Shown: positions 24,126 to 32,087 of the stretch, one piece after another | How positions within the stretch are numbered: the stretch's first letter is position 1 | Layout: each line of letters opens with the position of its first letter | Source of the DNA: a virus | Virus record (IMG/VR): IMGVR_UViG_3300049846_002234 | Location: 1 to 54,940 of that record | Strand: one strand, 5' to 3' | Length of the DNA stretch: 54,940 nt | The notes under the pieces: generated by a model | What the model saw: only the letters and a program-made list of their open reading frames with translations | Told to the model about the DNA's origin: nothing | Databases searched by the model: none | Made by a program: the position numbers and the translations under genes

Positions 24126-26405
24126 ATGCGTCGCTGGCTCTCCCTTCTCGTCCTCCTCGCCGTCGGGGCGCTCGCGTACCCGTCCGCGCAGACGCTCAGC
24201 TCGCAGGTACTGCAGCTCCTCATCCGCACCAACGTGTGGACGGGGAGACAGACCTTCAACGACCTGCGCCTGCCCGACGCCTCGCCAGCCGATACCAGCG
24301 CGCGGTTGTACCAGATCGGCGGCTCGCTGTACTGGAACGGTGGGGCGGTCGCTGGCGGCGGTGGCGGGCCGGCGCTGCACACCCTGCTGGGGTCGAGCCA
24401 CACCGACACCACCTCTGCCACCGTGGTGCGTGGTGCTCTCATCACCGGGCAGGGCGGAACCCCTACGTGGTCGATGCTTACCCTGGGCAGCGCGGGAACG
24501 ATGTTGCGGAGCGATGGCACCGATGTCGCCTGGGGCACCGACGCGAGCGCCCTCACGGCCCTCAACGCCACGCAGCTCACCTCCGGGACGGTCCCGCTCG
24601 CCCGCCTGAGCGGCATCACCAACACGGAGATCGCGGGCGGCGCGGCGATCGCCTGGACCAAGTTGGACAAGACGGGGAGCAGTCTGGCGGATCTGACGAC
24701 GCGATCGGCGACGGACCTGACGACGGGCACCCTCGCTGATGCCCGCCTGTCCGCCAATGTGAGCCTCTTCGGGGCGGCGGTCGACAACGCGGAGATCACG
24801 GCGGCGACGATCACCTTCGCCAAGTGGGCGAGCAACGCCTGCACGGCTGGGCAGTACCCGCAGTACGACGGCGCCAACTGGATCTGCAGCACGGTGACGC
24901 CGGGGTCGGGCACGGTCACGAGTGTCGGACTGACCATGCCGGCGATCTTCTCGGTGACGGGATCGCCGGTGACGGGAAGTGGGACGCTGGCGGCGACGCT
25001 GGCGAACCAGAGCGCCAACCTGGTGTGGGCGGGCCCGAGCACGGGGGCGGCGGCCGCGCCGACCTTCCGCAGCCTGGTGTACGCGGATCTCCCCACGAGC
25101 GCGGCGACGGCTGGGACGTACCCCAAGGTGACGATCAACGCCCAGGGGATCGTCACCGGCACCGCCAACCAGATCACCCTCACCACCGACGTGACGGGGG
25201 TGCTCCCCTTGGCGAACGGTGGGACGGGGCTGAACGCGGCGAGCGACGATTCCGTGCTGCTCAGCAACGGCACCACGTGGGCGGCGGTGGCGGTGAACAA
25301 CTGCACGGCCGGGCTCACCTACACGACGGCGACCAACACCTTCGGGTGCGTGGCCTCGGTGGCGAGCCATGCGCTGCTCTCAGGGAGTCACAGCGATACC
25401 CTGGCCGCGAGCGTGGTGCGAGGGGATCTGATCATCGGGAGCAGCACGCCGCAGTGGGTGCGGCTGGCTGTGGGCGCCAACCCCAGCGTGCTCTACAGCA
25501 ACGGCAGCGACCCGGCGTGGAAGAAGTACGAGATCCTGCTCTCTGGCACGATCACACAGGCAGATGGCTCTGTAACTTCACAGCCGTCCGGATGGTACAA
25601 CGTCGATCCCAGCAACTTCTTTCTGCACTTCGGTACGGTGCAGAACATGTCCGCGTACATCGCCGGCACGACGGGGCGCTATACGACAGGCACGTCGATC
25701 CTTGGTGCCGCCTTGCACGTATCCGCGCAGGGTGGGCCGGCGACGGGAGATGAGTGGTACGGATCGGCCGTGTTGGCGAGCCCGCAGTTGCAGGCAGGCA
25801 CCTCAGGCACGCACTCGATCATCGCGGCGATGGCGACGAGCTTCCAGGTAGCGTCGTGGGGCTCCGGCACTGGCACAGTCACCAACACCGCTGGGTACTA
25901 CTACACCCAGGGTGCGATCACGCCGTCAGTCACAGGGAAGAAGTACTCCTTCTTCGCCGACGACGGCGTGGCGCGATTTGACGATGGGGTTGAGGAACGC
26001 GGCCGCACCACCCTCATGGGCGAGTGGGCTTCCCCCTCCTACTCAGCCGGGAGCTACACCGCCAACGGGGCGATGACGTGGACGGTCGACAGCGGCGATG
26101 TCTCCGCGTTCAACTACACGGAAATCGGCCTGACACAGACGATCAGCCTGATCTTGTCAACGACCACGGTTGGAGGTACCCCCAATACCGAGCTGCGGGT
26201 GGCCATCCCCAACAGCCGCACGGCGGCCCGTACGACCGTGGGGACGTGTGTCGGCCTCGACAACAGCGTGAACTTCCAGGGCTTCTGGCAGGCCACGGCA
26301 GGCAACGCCTACGTGTCGATCTACAACGACCCCTCCGCCGGTACCAACTGGACGGCGGCGACCAACACGACGCAGATCCGGTGCGACATCACGGTGTCCT
26401 TCTAG
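24126..26405 (+). CDS. Tail-fibre protein with phage fibre repeats and Sec signal peptide
   Basis: 759 residues from ATG 24126, preceded by GGAGACTG. Residues 1-21 look like a signal peptide (MRRWLSLLVLLAVGALAYPSA|Q). Residues about 250-420 have clear phage-fibre repeats, including GTVTSVGLTMPAIFSVTGSP, FRSLVYADLP and LPLANGGTGLN, typical of long tail fibres. The C-terminal part is a beta-rich tip. The fibre repeats make a virion role likely; the signal peptide is then the oddity. Two other genes in the block share the same arrangement. Confidence 0.8.
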   Translation: MRRWLSLLVLLAVGALAYPSAQTLSSQVLQLLIRTNVWTGRQTFNDLRLPDASPADTSARLYQIGGSLYWNGGAVAGGGGGPALHTLLGSSHTDTTSATVVRGALITGQGGTPTWSMLTLGSAGTMLRSDGTDVAWGTDASALTALNATQLTSGTVPLARLSGITNTEIAGGAAIAWTKLDKTGSSLADLTTRSATDLTTGTLADARLSANVSLFGAAVDNAEITAATITFAKWASNACTAGQYPQYDGANWICSTVTPGSGTVTSVGLTMPAIFSVTGSPVTGSGTLAATLANQSANLVWAGPSTGAAAAPTFRSLVYADLPTSAATAGTYPKVTINAQGIVTGTANQITLTTDVTGVLPLANGGTGLNAASDDSVLLSNGTTWAAVAVNNCTAGLTYTTATNTFGCVASVASHALLSGSHSDTLAASVVRGDLIIGSSTPQWVRLAVGANPSVLYSNGSDPAWKKYEILLSGTITQADGSVTSQPSGWYNVDPSNFFLHFGTVQNMSAYIAGTTGRYTTGTSILGAALHVSAQGGPATGDEWYGSAVLASPQLQAGTSGTHSIIAAMATSFQVASWGSGTGTVTNTAGYYYTQGAITPSVTGKKYSFFADDGVARFDDGVEERGRTTLMGEWASPSYSAGSYTANGAMTWTVDSGDVSAFNYTEIGLTQTISLILSTTTVGGTPNTELRVAIPNSRTAARTTVGTCVGLDNSVNFQGFWQATAGNAYVSIYNDPSAGTNWTAATNTTQIRCDITVSF

Positions 26406-26407
26406 GG

Positions 26408-26413
26408 TAGAAT
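26408..26413 (+). promoter_or_regulatory. TAGAAT box 6 nt before ATG 26420 (leaderless-type start)
   Basis: GGTAGAATC ends six bases before the ATG and no good Shine-Dalgarno sequence is present. The same layout occurs at 36736-36741 before ATG 36748. With a -10 at this distance transcription would start at or next to the A of the ATG, giving a leaderless message. Confidence 0.5.
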
Positions 26414-26419
26414 CCGCCC

Positions 26420-26692
26420 ATGCGCACCCTGACCCCGCTCCGTCTGTCCGTCCTGATCCTCGTCGCGCTGGTGACCTTCCTCGCCTGCGGCGCCGCCGGC
26501 GCCTGGGCGTACCAGGAGTACACCGCCTACCGGCAGATGCAGACCCTCTTGCCGCAGATGATCAACGTCATCAACGCGCACGAACAGGTGCTGCAGAAGA
26601 TCACGGGGGCGCCAACGATTGCGCCTTCGACGGGTGGTGGAGCGTCGCCGGGCGGCGGACCCGGAGCGGGGGCTCCGCCCCCCGCCAAGTAG
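26420..26692 (+). CDS. Small membrane or lipoprotein-like protein (spanin candidate)
   Basis: 90 residues. Residues 7-30 are hydrophobic (LRLSVLILVALVTFLACG), then comes a short helix (QMQTLLPQMINVINAHEQVL) and a Gly/Pro/Ala-rich tail. The FLAC sequence is near a lipobox, so a lipoprotein is possible; a simple membrane anchor is equally likely. This plan fits a spanin subunit or a membrane anchor. Start as above, without Shine-Dalgarno. Confidence 0.55.
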   Translation: MRTLTPLRLSVLILVALVTFLACGAAGAWAYQEYTAYRQMQTLLPQMINVINAHEQVLQKITGAPTIAPSTGGGASPGGGPGAGAPPPAK

Positions 26693-26695
26693 GTC

Positions 26696-27412
26696 ATGGC
26701 CTACACCAGCGTCACGCTCGCCGAGCTCGACAAGCGGCTGGTCGAACGGCTGGATCAGCATCCGTACTACACGGTGCAGGATCGCTACGATGCGCTCCGC
26801 ATGGTGCTGAAGATCTGGCAGGCGGCGACGGGGGTGTGGCGTGGGGAAGTCACGGCCACCGCGATTGTGGGCGATCCGTACGTCCCTGTTCCTGGCCTGG
26901 TACAGGTCACGGGGGTACGGTGGGGCGGCGTGCCCCTCTCTCCCACCACCATCCACGAGCTCGACGCGACCCAGCCCAACTGGCGGCTCGAGGTGGCAGG
27001 GGCAGGCGGGCGCCCCGCTACTCCCAAGTACTGGGCTCCGATCGGGCTCACCGCCGTGGCGCTCTGGCCGACGCCGGCCGCGACGACCGCGATCACCTGT
27101 CAAGGACTGGTCCTGCCTCCCGCGCCGGCGCCCGGCGCGCAGCTCGTCACGATCGATGTCGCCGACTTCTGGGTCGATACCTTGGCGGATCTCGCCGCGT
27201 GGTGGGTGACCGGCAAGGCAATGCCGGCTGAGCAGGACAAGTTCCAGCCGCACTTCGCGGCGGCCTTGCAGATGCTGGCGCGTGTACGCGGCACCTCCGA
27301 AGCCTCCAGCCCGTTCCAGGCGCTCCTCGAAGCCCTGGTGGGGAAGACGGCGCGGCCGACCGGACGGGATCTCTCCGCCAGCTCGCCCAACCCGGCTGAG
27401 GGCGCATCGTGA
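26696..27412 (+). CDS. Head-tail adaptor-like protein
   Basis: 238 residues. The helical N-terminus (LAELDKRLVERLDQH), central beta part, and helical C-terminus (FQPHFAAALQMLARVRG) resemble podovirus adaptor or tail-tube-A-like proteins. It precedes a second adaptor-like gene, to which it is coupled by a GTGA overlap, and then the nozzle-like gene. This order fits the portal-distal part of a short tail. Confidence 0.55.
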   Translation: MAYTSVTLAELDKRLVERLDQHPYYTVQDRYDALRMVLKIWQAATGVWRGEVTATAIVGDPYVPVPGLVQVTGVRWGGVPLSPTTIHELDATQPNWRLEVAGAGGRPATPKYWAPIGLTAVALWPTPAATTAITCQGLVLPPAPAPGAQLVTIDVADFWVDTLADLAAWWVTGKAMPAEQDKFQPHFAAALQMLARVRGTSEASSPFQALLEALVGKTARPTGRDLSASSPNPAEGAS

Positions 27413-28029
27413 AGGACGACGCCCTCCTCTCCGTGATTCAGCGGTACGTCCAGGAGCCGGTGGTCGACGGCGGGCGTACCTGGGCGCTGGGGCTCTGGAC
27501 GCGGGAAGAGGTGGTCGCCTACCTCGCCGCAGCGGAAGAGGACTTCATCCAGCGTACCCAGGTGATCGTCGGGTGGCAGCTTCAGGACTACACAGCGGGG
27601 GCCGGAGCGACCACCCTGGATCCTGAAGTGATCGAGGTGCTCACGGTGTCGGTGACCCAGGCCGGGCGGGGGACACCCTGTCCACTGGTCAGCCGGCATG
27701 AGGCGGATCTCCTCTACCCGGGATGGCCCAACCTCTCTGGGCGCCCGCGTGCGGCGATCTACGGGGATGCGGGCACGGCGACCTTGACGCTGGTTCCCCC
27801 ACCTGACGCATCCGGGCAGGTCCACCTGCACGTGATCCCGGTCCCTGAGCCGCTCAGCGGCGACGGCGACCCCCTCACCGTCGGCGATCTCTGGGAGCCG
27901 TTCGTCGTCGCTGGGGCACTCGCGCGGATGTTCGCCAAGCCCGGACAGGCGTACAATCCCCAACGGCGGGATCAGGCCAACGCGATCTTCGAGTTCGGGG
28001 TAGCCCTGGCGCTGCAGCGGACGGCTTGA
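27409..28029 (+). CDS. Head-tail adaptor-like protein
   Basis: 206 residues, GTG start overlapping the previous TGA. LWTREEVVAYLAAAEEDFIQ and the long C-terminal helix region (ALARMFAKPGQAYNPQR) are typical of gp4-like adaptors. It stands directly before the nozzle-like gene. The pairing of two adaptors with a nozzle argues for a short, multi-ring tail. Confidence 0.6.
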   Translation: MKDDALLSVIQRYVQEPVVDGGRTWALGLWTREEVVAYLAAAEEDFIQRTQVIVGWQLQDYTAGAGATTLDPEVIEVLTVSVTQAGRGTPCPLVSRHEADLLYPGWPNLSGRPRAAIYGDAGTATLTLVPPPDASGQVHLHVIPVPEPLSGDGDPLTVGDLWEPFVVAGALARMFAKPGQAYNPQRRDQANAIFEFGVALALQRTA

Positions 28030-28049
28030 TCCTCCGCCGGGAGGAGCTG

Positions 28050-31000
28050 ATGGAGACCCCAGGATACTCGCCGCAGGCAGCCGCGCTGGTGGTCCTCCGT
28101 CCGGGAGCGCGCGGTCTGGTGGTCAACGCCGCCCCTGAGCTCCTGCCGCCGGAAGCCGCGCAGCTCCTCGAGAATGTGCGCGTGGACCGTGATGGGCGCC
28201 TGCGCCTGCGTCCTGGCTGGGTGCTGCAGTTCACCCTCCCCTCCAGCGGCCCTGTACACTCCCTCGCCCGTCTCTACCTGCCCTCGAGCGGTACCTATGT
28301 CGCGTTCGTGGGCTCGGGCACGGTCCTCTGGCGTGGAGCGACGCCTGCCACCATGCAGGCGGTGAACACCGTCCTCAGCGGCAACCCCCTGGTCATGCTG
28401 CCGTACCGCCCGGCGATCTCCGGCGACCCGTGGATGATCGTCGGAGATACCTCGGTGCTCGGGCAGGTACCTCCGAGTGGCGAGGCGATGCTCCTGGGGC
28501 TGCCGGCACCGGATGTCGTGTGCAGCACGCGGATTGTCGACATCCTCACGACCAAGATCTGCGACTTCCACGGGGCCGTGTCACAGGCAACCGCCTGGAC
28601 GATGACGGCCGGCGTGGACGATTCCGTCCCCAAGGCCCAAGGCGCCGGGGCGCCCGTCGCCGCCGACATCACAGGGATCCAGGGCAACGCTGTCGAGTTC
28701 ACCACCAACATCGGCAATGCGCTCAAGGGCTACACCTCGATCATGGGCCTGCCGGTGACGATGGATCTCACCACGTTGCAAGGTGGGTTCCGTGCGGCGG
28801 GGCAGGACGACATCATCCATATGTGGATCCGGCTGAGCCGGCCGGGCATCGTGGAAGAGGTGCGCGTCTATCTGGTGTGCTCGTCTGGCTTCTCTCCCAG
28901 CGTCGTTCCAGGGCAGCACGGATCGCTCAACACCGATGCGTTCGTCCATGCCTTCCGCCCGAGCGACATCACCGGGTTCCTGGAGAACAAGCAAAGCGGC
29001 ACCGCTGCGGCGGAACAGACGCAGCGTACCCAGGTGATCGATGAGTACTTGCGCCTGCCTGACGAGGACGATTCCGACGATGCCAAGGATGGCGTGCGCC
29101 GGCGCTTCCCCAACGACAGCACGGGACGCGGCACGCACACCAGTTCGCGGGTACCGGATGAGATGGCGCCCGGGCGCAACGTGTGGACGGAGTTCGGCGC
29201 CCTCGGCAAGCCCCTCCGGCGCAGCGATTTCGAGCGTATCGGTACGACAACGGGGCGCGGCTGGGGCACCATCACCGGGATCGTGATCGTCATCAAGACG
29301 ACGACGAATGAGGTGGTGAGCCTGGCGTGTGACGATTGGTACCTCACGGGTGGGTACGGGCTGGATTCGAGCGAGCCGGGCGCCGCGTCCTACGACTACC
29401 GCTACACCCACTACCACCTCGACACCGGGGATGAGGGCAACCCCAGCCCCATCCAGGGCGAGACATCCCGACTCTTCCCGATGCGGCAGCGCACGGCGAT
29501 CCTCCCGACGGCGTACACCGGGGCTGGAAGTACGCGGGTGCGCCAGCGCTTCTACCGGCGGGGCGGGACGATCACCGACGACTGGTACTACGTCGGGCAG
29601 AACACTGCGAACGGGGCGGAGTTCGTGGACACGTTGGAAGATCTGGAGATCGCGGCCGCGCCCACACTCGAGATCGACAACTATCAGCCGGTCCCCACCG
29701 TGGACACCCAGGGCAACACGGTCAAGGCGGCGGTGCTGCCTGCTGTGTGGGGACCGCACGATGGGGCGATCTACGGCTGTGGGGATCGCTACCGCCCGGG
29801 GCATCTCTATCGCAGCAAGACCGGGCGGCCGGGGAGCTGGCCTCCCGATCTGGTGGTGGAAGTGTGCAGCCCCAGCGAGGAGCTACTCAACGGCTTCGTG
29901 CATTCGGGGCAGGGCTTCGTCTTCTCCCGGCGGCGGCTGTTCCTGATCTCGGCGAACGCCGTCACCGGCGGGGCGATGGCGGTGCAGGACACGCCGTGTC
30001 AGAAGGGCTTGGCCGGCCGGTGGGCGTTTGCGGTGGGCCCGGAAGGCATCGCTTTCATCAGCGATGACGGGATCTACGGGACGGATGGGGGCGGCCCGGC
30101 GCAGGAGCTGTCGGCGGACATCCGCCCGTTGTGGTTCGGGCAGACGACGATCGGGGCGGTGGCGATCAACCTGGCGAGTGAGACCAACCTGCGCCTCTTC
30201 TGGGGCAAGGGCACGCTCTACTTCCAGTACCTCGGCCTCGACGGCAACCTCCACCAGCTTGTGTGCGCGCGAAACGGCGGGCGGCTGGTCTGGTCCCGCG
30301 ACGTGATGCCGGCCACGCCTGGCGCGTTCTACTTCGATGCGGAGAACCCGGAGCTCCCCCCGTACCTCGGATCGGGGGATGCCGGGCCCGCCACCATCTA
30401 CAGCTTCGACGGCCGGGATGATGATGGCGTGCCGATCACGGCGCAGTACATCTCTCCCGAGTTGAGCTTCGATCGCCCCCGCGAGGAAAAGCAGCTCGGC
30501 GATCTCATGGTGGAGACCGATGGGCTCGGGGCTGCGGGGTTGTCCGTGGCGGTGACGCTGGACGATCGCACGATCCTCCCCACCCAGACGATCACAGGCG
30601 CCGATCAGCAGCAGCAGCGGGTGCTGGTGACGCCAGACCCGGGGGTGGAGCACCGCTTCCGCTCTGCCCGTATCCATGTGGTCCTTCCAGGGGACACGGC
30701 AGGTGCCGCCCCGGAGCTTCGACAGCTCCAGTTCACGGCGACCCCGCTGGTGGAAGAGACAGAGCGCCGCATGGGTGTGTGGGAGCCGCTCGGGAAGAAC
30801 GGGGCGTATCTCACCGGCGTGGTGATCACCTGCGACACTCGGGAGAACGTGCTGGCTCGCACCGACAACACGCTGGGCGCCAACACGCGGAACGTCCAGA
30901 TCGAGTACTCCCGGGGCGGCGGAGCCGTCGGGGTGCTCGGGCCGTACCTCATCGACGCCAGTCAGGGACGGCGCAACATCTACCTGAGCTGGTCGGGGGT

Positions 31001-32087
31001 GATCGCGGATCAGGTACGCATCGTCCCCCTCGATGCCAACCCGTGGTTGCTCTACGCCCTCAAGTGGCAGGCCACCGACGAGCCTCCCTCGCAGGGGGTG
31101 TGGGACAGCGGTGAGGAGATTCTGGGCGATACCTACTACACCGGCCTGGATCTGGTGGTGCGTGGGGAAGGGGTGGCGGCAATCTACGTCGACAACCAGC
31201 TCGTCTCCACCTACGACTTCCGCACCACCTCCACGGAACCCTCGAAGGTCACGAGCACGACGGCCAAGACGTACCTCCACCACACCTTCGGGCCGGGGTA
31301 CGGGCACATCTACCGCTGTGTCATCGCGGCCGGTGCGGCGGGCGTGCAGGTGTACGCGCACAAGTGGCTGGCGGCGCCGGTGCCTGGGGAACAGAGCAAC
31401 TGGAACCGCAACTTCGAGCTCGCCGGGACACTCACCGAGAAGATGGTGAAGGGGGTACTGCTCGAGTGCGACACCGGCGGGCTCACCAAAACGGTCGACG
31501 TGCAGGCAGACGGGGTGACGGCCACGACCCTGAGTGTGACGGCGAACGGCCGGCAGGTGCTCCACCTGAGCTTCCCGCAGTTCCGGGCGCGGGTGCTGCG
31601 GATGCTCCCCACGGATTCGGCACTCTCCCGCCTGTTCTCGGTCCAGTGGATCTTCGATGAAGAGCCGCTGGCCCTGGCGCGATGGGAAACGCAACTCCTC
31701 GATCACGGTCAGCGGGACTACCATTCGATCTTCCGTCTGATTGTGGACTACCGGGCGGCGGCGGCCGTGACGCTGACGATCGAGGGGTATACCCGCGATG
31801 GGTTCCGCGCGTTCCAGCATGAGTACCTCCTGCCGGCGGCAAACGAACGTGTCAAGCGTGTCGTGTCGGTGCAGGCGCGCATGGCGATCCTGTGGAAGTA
31901 CACCTTCACCAGTGCCACACCCTTCAACCTCTACCGCGAGGGGTGCGGCATCACTGTGATCCCACTGTCGGGGGAGGAACGGCAGGATATCTCGGCGCCG
32001 TTCGGCAACGATGACCTCGACCACGGGCGGGCGCTCGGCAACGCGAGCGGCGTGGCGTCGACGCCGAACAACGGAGCGCTCGAATGA
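28050..32087 (+). CDS. Large tail protein, tail-nozzle/tubular-B-like
   Basis: 1345 residues. ATG 28050 is chosen over TTG 28026 because GGGAGGAG precedes it. The N-terminus (LVVNAAPELLPPEAAQLLEN, then R-L-R-L-R-P-G) is the typical start of T7 gp12/P22 gp10-like nozzle proteins, which form a beta-propeller hexamer closing a short tail. The middle repeats the propeller pattern (VAFVGSGTVLW and FVFSRRRLFLIS regions). At over 1300 residues it is longer than usual for the family; the C-terminal 500 are extra beta domains that may carry fibres. It overlaps the next gene by ATGA. Confidence 0.75.
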   Translation: METPGYSPQAAALVVLRPGARGLVVNAAPELLPPEAAQLLENVRVDRDGRLRLRPGWVLQFTLPSSGPVHSLARLYLPSSGTYVAFVGSGTVLWRGATPATMQAVNTVLSGNPLVMLPYRPAISGDPWMIVGDTSVLGQVPPSGEAMLLGLPAPDVVCSTRIVDILTTKICDFHGAVSQATAWTMTAGVDDSVPKAQGAGAPVAADITGIQGNAVEFTTNIGNALKGYTSIMGLPVTMDLTTLQGGFRAAGQDDIIHMWIRLSRPGIVEEVRVYLVCSSGFSPSVVPGQHGSLNTDAFVHAFRPSDITGFLENKQSGTAAAEQTQRTQVIDEYLRLPDEDDSDDAKDGVRRRFPNDSTGRGTHTSSRVPDEMAPGRNVWTEFGALGKPLRRSDFERIGTTTGRGWGTITGIVIVIKTTTNEVVSLACDDWYLTGGYGLDSSEPGAASYDYRYTHYHLDTGDEGNPSPIQGETSRLFPMRQRTAILPTAYTGAGSTRVRQRFYRRGGTITDDWYYVGQNTANGAEFVDTLEDLEIAAAPTLEIDNYQPVPTVDTQGNTVKAAVLPAVWGPHDGAIYGCGDRYRPGHLYRSKTGRPGSWPPDLVVEVCSPSEELLNGFVHSGQGFVFSRRRLFLISANAVTGGAMAVQDTPCQKGLAGRWAFAVGPEGIAFISDDGIYGTDGGGPAQELSADIRPLWFGQTTIGAVAINLASETNLRLFWGKGTLYFQYLGLDGNLHQLVCARNGGRLVWSRDVMPATPGAFYFDAENPELPPYLGSGDAGPATIYSFDGRDDDGVPITAQYISPELSFDRPREEKQLGDLMVETDGLGAAGLSVAVTLDDRTILPTQTITGADQQQQRVLVTPDPGVEHRFRSARIHVVLPGDTAGAAPELRQLQFTATPLVEETERRMGVWEPLGKNGAYLTGVVITCDTRENVLARTDNTLGANTRNVQIEYSRGGGAVGVLGPYLIDASQGRRNIYLSWSGVIADQVRIVPLDANPWLLYALKWQATDEPPSQGVWDSGEEILGDTYYTGLDLVVRGEGVAAIYVDNQLVSTYDFRTTSTEPSKVTSTTAKTYLHHTFGPGYGHIYRCVIAAGAAGVQVYAHKWLAAPVPGEQSNWNRNFELAGTLTEKMVKGVLLECDTGGLTKTVDVQADGVTATTLSVTANGRQVLHLSFPQFRARVLRMLPTDSALSRLFSVQWIFDEEPLALARWETQLLDHGQRDYHSIFRLIVDYRAAAAVTLTIEGYTRDGFRAFQHEYLLPAANERVKRVVSVQARMAILWKYTFTSATPFNLYREGCGITVIPLSGEERQDISAPFGNDDLDHGRALGNASGVASTPNNGALE

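Noticed and set aside
14020-28029. Tape measure or frameshifted tail-assembly chaperones expected for a long-tailed phage
   Set aside because: No long coiled-coil tape-measure gene or overlapping chaperone pair is present. Adaptor, nozzle and ejection-type proteins point to a short tail.
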